Source: Planctomycetota bacterium
GTDB taxonomy: Bacteria; Planctomycetota; UBA1135; GCA-002748355
DNA: 36,991 nucleotides
Reading direction: 5' to 3'
NCBI GenBank assembly: GCA_020426005.1
Contig: JAGQQW010000023.1
Span: 1-36,991, forward strand
The notes beneath the pieces were generated by a model. The model was not told where the DNA came from, searched no databases, and saw nothing but the letters and a program-made list of their open reading frames with translations. How positions within the stretch are numbered: position 1 is the stretch's first letter; each line of letters begins with the position of its first letter. Of the stretch, positions 24,239-31,773 are shown one piece after another. The position numbers and the translations under genes are program-made.

Positions 24239-25056
24239 GTGGAGTCGTACAAGGGATCCTGATCGCGACCGCGGGCCTCGTCGTCTTTGCAGCGTCCGTG
24301 CTGGGAATGTTGGCGGTCTCGGGGCGTCTCAACGCCGAAGGCGTCAAAGACGTTCCTGTCCTCAATCAGATCCTCAAAGAAGAGGAACCGACTGGCAAGG
24401 AGGCGAACGGAGCCGGACAGAAGGTCGGTGGGACTGCCGGGAAGGGCGATGGTGTCGCAACGGAGGCCGGCTTCCGGAAGCCGCAAGACGGCACCTCGAA
24501 GGCTGATGCCGATGGACAAGGCAAAACGCGGCTCGACCCTCGTGGGATGAATGCAGCGCGACGCAAGATGTTCGAGTTCGAGAGCTTTGGCGCACCGACG
24601 TCTGCGAAAGAACTCGAACGGCTCCAGCAGAAGTTGTCCGAAACCGTCCGCACCAACGAGCTCCAGACCGCAGCCCTGAGTAAGTCACAACTCGAACTCG
24701 AGATTCGAGAGCAGGATCTCAACTATCGCCGCGAGTCGATCCAGAAGCTGATGGACGAAGTCGAGCGACGGATCGAGACCCTGCGATCGATGCGTGAGCA
24801 GTTCGAGCGAGACGTGACCGTGCTCACTCGTGAAGAGGCGCGCAACGTCAAGCGTCAAGCCGAACAGCTCGGTGCCATGGAGCCGCCGAAGGCGGCCGAA
24901 CTCCTGCTCGAGCTCGGTCTCGACAAAGAGGATTTGGCCGTGAAGCTCCTCGTGTCGATGGATGTGGAGCAGGCATCCGGCATCCTCGCGATGGTCGATG
25001 CCAAGCGCGGTGCGAGGTTGATCGAGCGCGCGACACGTGTTCTGCGTCGCGACTGA
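24235..25056 (+). CDS. MotE-like protein (MgtE-N-type helical domain, membrane anchored)
   Basis: 273 residues: one N-terminal membrane segment (5-29), a Gly/Lys-rich linker (50-100), a long coiled coil (about 121-197), and a C-terminal helical domain (198-273, EEARNVKRQAEQLGAMEPPK, then AAELLLELGLDKEDLAVKLL) of the kind shared by the MgtE N-terminal domain and FliG. Proteins of this form are annotated as MotE, a chaperone of the stator, or as flagellar stator-associated proteins, and commonly lie after fliJ. The ATG overlaps fliJ by 4 nt. It ends 144 nt before motA. Identity as true MotE is not proven. Confidence 0.75.
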   Translation: MSGVVQGILIATAGLVVFAASVLGMLAVSGRLNAEGVKDVPVLNQILKEEEPTGKEANGAGQKVGGTAGKGDGVATEAGFRKPQDGTSKADADGQGKTRLDPRGMNAARRKMFEFESFGAPTSAKELERLQQKLSETVRTNELQTAALSKSQLELEIREQDLNYRRESIQKLMDEVERRIETLRSMREQFERDVTVLTREEARNVKRQAEQLGAMEPPKAAELLLELGLDKEDLAVKLLVSMDVEQASGILAMVDAKRGARLIERATRVLRRD

Positions 25057-25200
25057 AAAGGTCTCCACGAATCCGTTGCTTCGGTAGAGCCGCTCGTGTC
25101 GATGTGTTGCATCACACAACAGTAGGAGCAGCGATCCGGTCGATTCTCCGACAGGCGTGTACGTCATTCGCGCCTGATTCGAACAGGGGGAGTTCACGCG

Positions 25201-25971
25201 ATGGATATTGCATCGCTGATCGGAGTGTTGCTCGGATGGGTGCTCGTGATCGTCGCGATCATCATGGGCGGCCCGCTCGGCATCTTCATCGACGTGCCGT
25301 CGATCATGATCGTTTTCGGCGGCACGATCGCGGCGAGCTTGATGTGCTTCAAGCTACAGTCGGTGCTGGGCGTGATCGGGATCTGCAAGAAGGTCCTGCT
25401 CTATCCCTTGCCGACGCCGACCGAAGAGATCGAGCGCATCGTCGGGTACTCGAACCTCGCGCGCCGTGAGGGACTTCTCGCGCTCGAGGAGAAGATCGAC
25501 GAGGTCTCGGACGACTTCACGCGAAAGGCGCTGCGACTGATCATCGACGGGTTTCCCGGACCGACCGTCAGGGAGATCCTCGAGATCGACATCGAGAACC
25601 TGATGGCGCGCCACAGTGAAGGCAAGAAGCTCCTCGACAACATGGGCGCGATGGCGCCTGCGTTCGGAATGATCGGGACGCTGATCGGACTCGTGCAGAT
25701 GCTGCAGAACATGTCCGACCCTGCCGGTATCGGTAAGGGCATGGCGGTCGCGCTCTTGACGACGTTCTACGGCGCCGTCAGTGCGAACCTGATCTACATC
25801 CCGTTCGCGACGAAGCTCGGCAATCGTTCGAAAGAAGAGGTCGAACTCCGCTCGCTGATCCTCGAAGGCGTGCTCGCGATCCAAGCGGGCGACAAGCCCG
25901 CTCTCGTCAAGGAGAAGCTCAAGAGCTTCATCTCGCCCAAGTCGCGGGAGCTCGTCGACAGCTCGAAGTGA
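25201..25971 (+). CDS. motA: Flagellar motor stator protein MotA (PomA/MotP type)
   Basis: MotA forms a pentamer around a MotB dimer in the inner membrane and turns the rotor using an ion flow. The 256-residue protein begins MDIASLIGVLLGWVLVIVAI and continues GGPLGIFIDVPS...IVFGGTIAASL, which resembles the sodium-type PomA/MotP subgroup more than E. coli MotA. Later segments MGAMAPAFGMIGTLIGLVQM and GMAVALLTTFYGAVSANLIY are the conserved third and fourth transmembrane helices. Ion type is inferred. A 144-nt gap precedes it and I see no clear promoter there; an in-frame start with a GGGGGAG ribosome site lies just before the ATG. Confidence 0.95.
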   Translation: MDIASLIGVLLGWVLVIVAIIMGGPLGIFIDVPSIMIVFGGTIAASLMCFKLQSVLGVIGICKKVLLYPLPTPTEEIERIVGYSNLARREGLLALEEKIDEVSDDFTRKALRLIIDGFPGPTVREILEIDIENLMARHSEGKKLLDNMGAMAPAFGMIGTLIGLVQMLQNMSDPAGIGKGMAVALLTTFYGAVSANLIYIPFATKLGNRSKEEVELRSLILEGVLAIQAGDKPALVKEKLKSFISPKSRELVDSSK

Positions 25972-26008
25972 TCGAGAGTTCGAGGTATCTGCGCAGGAGT
26001 GACGCGCC

Positions 26009-26749
26009 ATGGGGAAGAAGAAAGCAGTCGAAGAGGCACCGGAGGGCGCACCCGAGTGGATCGTCACCTTCTCCGACCTCGTCTCGCTGCTCGTCACGCT
26101 CTTCATCATGCTGCTCGCGTTCTCTTCGCAAGAGACGCATGACCTCAGTCGTGCAATGAACATCATGCGAGGGAGTTTCGGTGTGTTGCGCGACGAGATG
26201 CGGGACGCGCCGGAGTTGATCAAGCAGCAGCATCTCCAAGATCACGTCGAGAACGGAGCGAAGAGCTTCGATCCCGAAGAATCGAAGAAGCTCGAAGCCA
26301 TGCTGCGGAAGCTCGATGGGTTGGTTCTCGATGGAGATTCGGTCGATCGAGGCATCCGCATCCTGCCGGAGTCCGTTACGGGATTTGCTCCCGGAGAGGA
26401 GCTCCCTTCGCCACAACTCGCGGCCGAACTGCGGCGATTGGGTGAGGCGTTGCGCAAGCACAAGAAGCGGCGCTTCACGATCGAGGGCTATGCCGACGAG
26501 CGGAGCGATCGGCACAGCGCCTACGGCGACGACTACATCGCGCTGTCGCTCGCACGCGCGCGACGTGCTGCGCGCATTCTCGGGCTCGAAGGTCTTCCGC
26601 TCGAGCAGATCGAGGTCGTTGCCCGCGGCATCGCGTCACCGCGTGGCGAAGGGTGGACCGACGAGGGGCAGGCGAAGAACCGTCGCATCGAGATCGTCAT
26701 CGAGCCTCAGAAGTTCGATTCCTCGCAAGGCAATGGACAGAACAAGTAG
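26009..26749 (+). CDS. motB: MotB-type stator protein with OmpA-like domain (first copy)
   Basis: MotB anchors the stator to peptidoglycan and holds the ion-binding aspartate. In this 246-residue protein the single membrane helix is VTFSDLVSLLVTLFIMLLAF with the essential Asp in the FSD motif (residue 23), followed by a plug/linker region and a C-terminal OmpA/MotB domain: FTIEGYADERSDRHSAYGDD, LSLARARRAARIL, and NRRIEIVIEP. ATG 26009 has AGGAG 9 nt upstream. It is followed 9 nt later by a second MotB-type gene. Confidence 0.92.
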   Translation: MGKKKAVEEAPEGAPEWIVTFSDLVSLLVTLFIMLLAFSSQETHDLSRAMNIMRGSFGVLRDEMRDAPELIKQQHLQDHVENGAKSFDPEESKKLEAMLRKLDGLVLDGDSVDRGIRILPESVTGFAPGEELPSPQLAAELRRLGEALRKHKKRRFTIEGYADERSDRHSAYGDDYIALSLARARRAARILGLEGLPLEQIEVVARGIASPRGEGWTDEGQAKNRRIEIVIEPQKFDSSQGNGQNK

Positions 26750-26758
26750 CGAGGTCTC

Positions 26759-27424
26759 ATGGTCAAACCGCCAGAAGAACAGAAAGCCGGCGTCCCGGCC
26801 TACATGGCCACGTTCGCGGACCTCATGACGTTGTTGCTCGTGTTCTTCATCTTGCTCAACGTGTATGCGCGCGAGAAGCAATACGGTTTGCTGACGGCAG
26901 CGTCCGGTAGCTTCGCGATGGCCTTCGTCGATACCCTCGGTCTCGGCGGTGTGCTGTCGGGTTCGAAGACGATCGAAGAGCGCGCCGCCGCGGAACACCG
27001 CTACCAGCACCACGACAAGGAGGGGCCTCGGGATCGCAGTCGACGCGGTGACGAGATCGAGCTGAACAACTCGAAAGCCGAGCGACTCGAGGCGATGGAG
27101 GAGTCGACGATCGAAGCGCCGTTCGTGTTCGCGCACGGATCCAGCTCGATCCCGCAGGAGGGGCTCCAGTGGCTCGAACAGATCGCCAGGGATCTCTCCC
27201 GCGGCCGGTTCTCGGTCGTCGTGGAGGCTCGCGCTGCGTTTCTCGAGTCCATGACGCCGATGGAGCTCGCCTGCGTTCGCGGGAGCGCACTCCTCGATTG
27301 GCTGCGCAAGGTCGGCGTTCGTGCTGACCTCGAAATCCGCGCCAAGGTCGTTCGAGCCAAGGAGAGAGGAACCGATGGCCCGGTCCATCGAGGGGTTGCG
27401 ATTCGCATCATCCGACGGGCCTGA
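26759..27424 (+). CDS. MotB-type stator protein with degenerate C-terminal domain (second copy)
   Basis: 221 residues. The N-terminus PAYMATFADLMTLLLVFFIL resembles PomB and contains the FAD aspartate (residue 21), the ion-binding position. After a linker rich in charged residues, the C-terminal part (about 125-221) has the general order of an OmpA domain (HGSSSIPQEGLQWLEQIARD; RGSALLDWLRKVGV; VHRGVAIRIIRRA) but lacks the peptidoglycan-binding GxTD and NRRVEI signatures seen in the first copy. It may form a mixed stator with the upstream MotB and the single MotA, or an alternative stator with no firm wall anchor. It begins 9 nt after the first copy. Confidence 0.82.
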   Translation: MVKPPEEQKAGVPAYMATFADLMTLLLVFFILLNVYAREKQYGLLTAASGSFAMAFVDTLGLGGVLSGSKTIEERAAAEHRYQHHDKEGPRDRSRRGDEIELNNSKAERLEAMEESTIEAPFVFAHGSSSIPQEGLQWLEQIARDLSRGRFSVVVEARAAFLESMTPMELACVRGSALLDWLRKVGVRADLEIRAKVVRAKERGTDGPVHRGVAIRIIRRA

Positions 27425-27427
27425 AAT

Positions 27428-27435
27428 GCCGATAG
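27428..27435 (+). promoter_or_regulatory. Candidate sigma28-type -10 element upstream of fliL
   Basis: GCCGATAG matches the sigma28 -10 consensus at 7 of 8 positions and ends 42 nt before the fliL ATG, just after the second motB stop. No clear -35 is visible. It is the same octamer as the one upstream of fliD. Confidence 0.25.
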
Positions 27436-27477
27436 GACCAATGGATCGGCCACATAGCGAAGGAGTGTGGGAGTAGC

Positions 27478-27969
27478 ATGGCTGGCAAAGAGGAAGCCGC
27501 AGCAGCGGAAGAACCCAAGAAGAAGAGCAAGCTCGTTCCGATCCTGATCGGCGTCGTTCTCGTGGTCGGAGGCGCGGTCGCTACGGTTGCGATGACCTCG
27601 CCACCCAAGGACCAAACCGAGGAGAAGGTCGACCTCAACAAGCTCGAGGCGACGCGGTACGACAAACAGCTCGACTGGTCGTTCAACCTCAAGGGCGGAA
27701 GTAGCCAGGGGATGGGCAGACTCAAGGTGTCGTTCGACTACAAGGCAGAGGACCCACTCCAGGCTGCCGCGAAGATCGAGAAGGGCTGGGACAAGGCGCG
27801 CAGTGACGTGCGCTTCCTGCTGTTCTCGAAGCGACGAGAAGACTTCAACCAAGCTTCCGGCTACGAACAGTTGCAGCTCGAAGTCGCCCGTCTGCTGGAG
27901 AAAGCGTTCTTTCCGGACAGCGACGGAATCGTATCCGACGTGTACTTCCTCGAGTTCATCGTCAGTTAG
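27478..27969 (+). CDS. fliL: FliL-like flagellar basal-body associated protein
   Basis: FliL is a single-pass inner-membrane protein around the stator that supports motor torque. The 163-residue protein has a Lys/Glu-rich cytoplasmic N-terminus (1-18), one membrane helix (19-39, LVPILIGVVLVVGGAVATVA) and a periplasmic domain ending in LEKAFFPDSDGIVSDVYFLE plus FIVS, the typical FliL C-terminal pattern of ...V..VYF..FVVQ. Placement directly before fliM and after the stator genes matches the fliL-fliM-fliN order of many bacteria. The ATG has a GGGAG site 5 nt upstream. Confidence 0.88.
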   Translation: MAGKEEAAAAEEPKKKSKLVPILIGVVLVVGGAVATVAMTSPPKDQTEEKVDLNKLEATRYDKQLDWSFNLKGGSSQGMGRLKVSFDYKAEDPLQAAAKIEKGWDKARSDVRFLLFSKRREDFNQASGYEQLQLEVARLLEKAFFPDSDGIVSDVYFLEFIVS

Positions 27970-28003
27970 GACCACGCGCCCAGCGCCGAATCCGAGTTCA
28001 AGC

Positions 28004-29005
28004 GTGAACCACGAAGTCCTCAGTAACGCGGAAATCGATGCGCTCCTCGAGCTGTTCTCGGCCGAGGGCGTACCGGAGGAGCTGATCGAAGACAGTCGAT
28101 CGCTCGGTGGCCTCCACGGTGGAGCGATCACCGACATCGACCTGCTCAAGCCCAACCGCCTCTCGCGTGATCAGATCTCGATCGTCGATCGAATCCAGGA
28201 GATGGTCGCGGGCAAGCTCGGTGCTTTGCTCGTCGATCGCCTGCGCGTAGAGGCTTCGTGCGACTGTGTCGCCGTAGAGCAGATGCGCTACTCCAACTGG
28301 ATGCAGCAGGTCGAGCGCAACGCTTCCGTCTACATCGTCGAGATCCCGCCAGTGTCGATGCCGGCGATCGTGACGGTTTCGACCGATCTGCTACTCGGCA
28401 TCGTGGACCGCGTCCTCGGTGGCACAGGTGAGCGCCGCGTCGACTCGGAGGGCAAGCGACGCGAGTTGTCGGATGCCGAGTACGCCGTTGCCGACGCGAT
28501 CATGCTGCCCCTGCTCGACTATCTTGCCGAGGGCATCTCGGAGATCGTCGAAGTGCAGCCACGTGTCTCCGCACGCTACGCGAACATCACGTTGACGCAG
28601 ACGATTCCGTTCCAGGAGGTCGTCCTGGCGTCGCACTTCCAGTTCTCGGGCAGTCCGCTGCTCGGGGACCTACGGATCGTGCTCGCCTACACCGGGCTCG
28701 AGCCCTACTTGGATAGCCTCGCGACGAGCCGCTTCGTCTCCAAGTCGGGGCAGATCGGCGCGTTCCGCGATCGTGTTCTCGAACACGTGCGCCGTGTCGA
28801 TCTCGAACTCGGGGTCGAACTCGGCCATGGCGAGCTGCGGCTCGCAGAGCTCATGGAGCTCGCGGTTGGCGACATCGTTCCGATCTGCACGAAGATCGGC
28901 GGACTCGTCGACGTGCCGGTCGAAGGTCGCACGAAATTCCGCGGCGTCGTCGGCTCGCGTGGTCCCCGCTACGCGGTTCGTATCGAAGACGTCGTTCACG
29001 ACTAG
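28004..29005 (+). CDS. fliM: Flagellar motor switch protein FliM
   Basis: FliM is the C-ring switch protein that binds phosphorylated CheY. Beginning at GTG 28004 the 333-residue protein has the N-terminal CheY-binding-type motif VLSNAEIDALL, followed by the middle CheC-like domain (YSNWMQQVERNASVYIVEIP; TDLLLGIVDRVLGG) and the C-terminal SpoA domain (ELRLAELMELAVGDIVPICT; VEGRTKFRGVVGSRGPRYAV). The GTG start gives the usual short segment before the EIDALL motif; the longer frame upstream overlaps fliL and is rejected. The ribosome site is weak. It lies 34 nt after fliL and 30 nt before fliN. Confidence 0.95.
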   Translation: MNHEVLSNAEIDALLELFSAEGVPEELIEDSRSLGGLHGGAITDIDLLKPNRLSRDQISIVDRIQEMVAGKLGALLVDRLRVEASCDCVAVEQMRYSNWMQQVERNASVYIVEIPPVSMPAIVTVSTDLLLGIVDRVLGGTGERRVDSEGKRRELSDAEYAVADAIMLPLLDYLAEGISEIVEVQPRVSARYANITLTQTIPFQEVVLASHFQFSGSPLLGDLRIVLAYTGLEPYLDSLATSRFVSKSGQIGAFRDRVLEHVRRVDLELGVELGHGELRLAELMELAVGDIVPICTKIGGLVDVPVEGRTKFRGVVGSRGPRYAVRIEDVVHD

Positions 29006-29035
29006 CAGCAAGAACCTCTCCCAAGGGTCCCCGAC

Positions 29036-29410
29036 ATGGCTGGCACAGAAACCCAAGAGACGACCGAAACCACAGTGAGCGATCCGGAGATCGTCGCGCG
29101 TCGCGTGGGCTTTCCCGAACTCGGTCCGAGCGGCGATCCGACCGATCGCCAGAACCTGGACCTCCTACTCGACGTCCAGATTCCAGTGACGGTCGAAGTC
29201 GGTCGAGCCCGTCTCGCGCTCGACGAGATCCTCGATCTAGGACCGGGCAGTGTCGTGAGCCTCGACAAGAAGGCTGCCGAGCCGCTCGACCTGCGAGTGA
29301 ACGGCAAGCTCGTCGCGCGTGGCGAGGTCGTGATGGTCGATGATTGCTACGGACTTCGAATCACGCAGATCGTCGACCAGAAGCACCGCATCGACTCCTT
29401 GCGGAGTTGA
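29036..29410 (+). CDS. fliN: Flagellar motor switch protein FliN
   Basis: FliN is the lower C-ring component. The 124-residue protein has a disordered Thr/Glu-rich N-terminus and a C-terminal SpoA domain with LDVQIPVTVEVGRARLALDE, ILDLGPGSVVSLDKKAAEPL, VNGKLVARGEVVMVDDCYGL and RITQI, the hallmark order of FliN. It lies 30 nt after fliM. It is the last plus-strand flagellar gene in the window and converges on the PTS-like gene 24 nt away. Confidence 0.96.
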   Translation: MAGTETQETTETTVSDPEIVARRVGFPELGPSGDPTDRQNLDLLLDVQIPVTVEVGRARLALDEILDLGPGSVVSLDKKAAEPLDLRVNGKLVARGEVVMVDDCYGLRITQIVDQKHRIDSLRS

Positions 29411-29434
29411 CCGGCGCCCCTCGCGGACACGGCA

Positions 29435-30133
29435 TCAGGGCGTGATCGACGCGATCGCGGTGAGGCGAGCTTCGATCGCCTCGTTCGGTCCGCGCTCGAG
29501 CAGGAGTTCGCGCAAGGCGGGGTCGTGGCACGCGATCGCGATTCGTCGCAACAGGTGCAGGTGCGAGCGGATGCCCGGGCTCGCGAGTACGAAGAGCGTG
29601 TCGACCGGTTTGCCATCGACCGCGTGCCAGTCGACGGGGTTCTCGAGGAAGACGAGTGCGACGTACGCTTCGTCGACGTGAAGCACCAGCGGTGCGCGGA
29701 CGTGGGGGATGGCGATCCCTTCTCCCATCCCTGTCGAATCGAGGTCTTCGCGTGCGAGCAGGACCTGGTGGAAGAAGTCACGGTCGATTTCCGCGGGCAG
29801 CTGCATCGCGTTCGCTGCCTGCTCCAGCGCGGTGTCGACCGACGTGCCACCGACGTCGCGATGAATGCCACCGCGCTGGATTGCCTCGAGGAGGGTCGGG
29901 AGCGGCCGGTTCTCGTCCTCTTGCGTCGGCATCTCGGCGGCCAAGCGCATGCTGTGCCCGTCTGCCCATTCGAGGATCGCGCGACGAGAGAACACGAGTT
30001 CGTCGCCTTCGAGCCCGTGGGGCATCGAGAACGTCTGTGCCCAGCGACGCAGCGTCCGGTCCGAGACCTGGAGCAGGTGCGCGGCCGCCTGGAGGCTCAG
30101 GCGGTCCGAGGGCTCTGCGTCCGGCGCGGTCAT
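29435..30133 (-). CDS. Helix-turn-helix / PTS EIIA(Ntr)-like fusion protein
   Basis: 232 residues with two parts. Residues 10-55 form a MerR/excisionase-type helix-turn-helix (LSLQAAAHLLQVSDRTLRRW). Residues 78-232 are an EIIA domain of the fructose/nitrogen type: GEGIAIPHVRAPLV holds the phospho-acceptor histidine H144, and the later order FLENPVDWHAVDGKPVDTLF, RSHLHLLRRIAIAC matches that family. EIIA(Ntr) proteins regulate other proteins according to phosphorylation state. ATG 30133 lies 14 nt after the membrane-protein gene, so it is likely the last gene of the rtcBA transcription unit. No PTS transport genes are seen. Confidence 0.82.
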   Translation of the reverse strand: MTAPDAEPSDRLSLQAAAHLLQVSDRTLRRWAQTFSMPHGLEGDELVFSRRAILEWADGHSMRLAAEMPTQEDENRPLPTLLEAIQRGGIHRDVGGTSVDTALEQAANAMQLPAEIDRDFFHQVLLAREDLDSTGMGEGIAIPHVRAPLVLHVDEAYVALVFLENPVDWHAVDGKPVDTLFVLASPGIRSHLHLLRRIAIACHDPALRELLLERGPNEAIEARLTAIASITP

Positions 30134-30147
30134 GCGCGGAGCATCCC

Positions 30148-30729
30148 TCACCGACCGGGTGGTGGCAAGCTTTGGGGTGAAGATCGATCGACGCGTCCCT
30201 TGACCTTGATGTGCACGGCGACGAGGACGATGCCGAGAAGCGCTCCCGCGTAGCCGAAGTTGTGGATCGAACCGACCGTTGCGAAGGCTTCGAGGTCCTG
30301 CACGCCTGCGTAGGTTCGCCATCCGCCCCAGAGTCGCTCGACGTCCTGGGCGCGCATGCGCGCGTAGGCGAACCCACAACCACCGCCTGCCATCGCAACC
30401 ATGAGAACCGCGAGAAGTCGGCGAACGACACGGCCGAGAGGCCAGCTCGACGCTCCGTCTTGGAAGGCGTGACGAAACGCCATCCGGCAAACTGCGTAGG
30501 CGGCGATCGCTCCGGCCCACCACGTCGCGAGGAAGCCGATCCAGGACGCGGCGAGTCGAGGCTCGAGGCCGATCTCTGCCCAAGCGAACTGCTCGAACTT
30601 GAACTTGGTGAAGTACTCGGGCGAGATCGACCACGACACTTGGTCGTGGATGGCGCCGTACGCACCGCCGAGCAGCGTTCCGACGAGGATGTTGCGAGCG
30701 AACCACGCGAAGGGAACGCGACGCGTCAT
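30148..30729 (-). CDS. Small integral membrane protein of unknown function
   Basis: 193 residues. Four probable membrane segments: about 9-25 (FARNILVGTLLGGAYGAIHD), 60-82 (SWIGFLATWWAGAIAAYAVC), 102-122 (RLLAVLMVAMAGGGCGFAYA) and 158-176 (NFGYAGALLGIVLVAVHIKV). The first loop has YGAIHDQVSWSISPEYFTKF, a combination I associate with a conserved bacterial membrane family of unknown function. The ATG (30727-30729) overlaps the rtcA stop by 4 nt, so its translation is coupled to rtcA. It may be an operon passenger, or be linked to the RNA-repair function; the sequence does not decide. Confidence 0.75.
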   Translation of the reverse strand: MTRRVPFAWFARNILVGTLLGGAYGAIHDQVSWSISPEYFTKFKFEQFAWAEIGLEPRLAASWIGFLATWWAGAIAAYAVCRMAFRHAFQDGASSWPLGRVVRRLLAVLMVAMAGGGCGFAYARMRAQDVERLWGGWRTYAGVQDLEAFATVGSIHNFGYAGALLGIVLVAVHIKVKGRVDRSSPQSLPPPGR

Positions 30730-31772
30730 TTCGGTGTGCCGCCGAACCGAACGACCGCGTTGCGCCCTTCCTGCTGCACCTCGATCGGGACATCGAGGAA
30801 CTTCTCGAGGATGGTGAGGTTCGTCAGCGAGTGTCGGCTGAGGGGCAGCGTGCGGAAGCTCCCGCTGCCAGCCATCGCGAACGGGATCATCAACTGGTCC
30901 GCCAGGTGCACGCCGACGGGTACGTCCGCCTTGAGCCAGTTGCGCGCATCGCGCACGGCGCCCGCGGCGACGACTTCGGCACTGCGTCGCACCTCGCCGA
31001 AACCGGTGAACACTTCGTGCGAACCGGCAGCGTCCTCGAACTCGATCGTGAGGATGTTCCCGGGCCCGATGCTGTCCTGGACCTGCATCGCGATGAGCTC
31101 GCTGCGATCGAACCCGAGCCTGTCGGCCACGACGTCGAGTTCACGTCGAGCGATCGACGGCTCGAGTTGAGCGACCTTGGCAATCGCTCGGCGCTTGACG
31201 ATCTTGTCGCGTCGGTCGATGTCGATCCCGGAGAGTGGGCTCGGTTCGCCGACGTCGACGACGAAGCGACCGCCACCCGCCGGATAGAAGCCGTGCTTCT
31301 CGAGCCGCGCCTCGATCGGAGCGCCCATGCGACGCAAGATGGGCAAGAACGCCTTCTCGATCGACGAGAACGGTGGCGCCCATGGGTTGTGCGTACCGCC
31401 TTCGAAGATCACGCGCGAACGTCCCGCGACGAGGAGCGGTGGCAAGATCGCTTGGAATACGAGCGTGGCGCTACCGGCACTGCCGACGGCGAAGTGATAG
31501 TCACCCGGCGTCGGAGTGCCGGGTTCGAACACGAGGAACTTCGAGCCGAGCTCGTCACCGTGGACCGTGGCATTCGTCAGGGTCTTGGCCGCGTGAACCG
31601 CGGTCAGGTGCTGACGCAGGAGCCCCGGCTTCCGCCGCCGCGCGCGGATCTTCTCGATCTCGAACGGCTTGCCCGTGATCGCGGAAAGCCCGAGCGCGCT
31701 GCGCAGGATCTGCCCGCCGCCTTCGCCGAAGCTGCCGTCGATCCGAATGCGGGTGTGCGTGCCGTCTTCCAT
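30726..31772 (-). CDS. rtcA: RNA 3'-terminal phosphate cyclase RtcA
   Basis: RtcA converts RNA 3'-phosphate ends to 2',3'-cyclic phosphates with ATP through an RtcA-AMP intermediate, which makes ends that RtcB or other enzymes can process. The 348-residue protein starts with IDGSFGEGGGQILRSALGLS, the family signature, and has NPWAPPFSSIEKAFLP and the nucleotidylation histidine H289 in VHLADQLMIPFAMAGSG. The length is typical. It starts one nt after the rtcB stop and overlaps the downstream membrane-protein gene by 4 nt. Confidence 0.95.
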   Translation of the reverse strand: MEDGTHTRIRIDGSFGEGGGQILRSALGLSAITGKPFEIEKIRARRRKPGLLRQHLTAVHAAKTLTNATVHGDELGSKFLVFEPGTPTPGDYHFAVGSAGSATLVFQAILPPLLVAGRSRVIFEGGTHNPWAPPFSSIEKAFLPILRRMGAPIEARLEKHGFYPAGGGRFVVDVGEPSPLSGIDIDRRDKIVKRRAIAKVAQLEPSIARRELDVVADRLGFDRSELIAMQVQDSIGPGNILTIEFEDAAGSHEVFTGFGEVRRSAEVVAAGAVRDARNWLKADVPVGVHLADQLMIPFAMAGSGSFRTLPLSRHSLTNLTILEKFLDVPIEVQQEGRNAVVRFGGTPK

Positions 31773-31773
31773 T

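Noticed and set aside
29413..29442. Bidirectional terminator between fliN and the EIIA-like gene
   Set aside because: Only a 5-bp CGCCC/GGGCG pairing that overlaps the stop codon, with no T-run on either strand.
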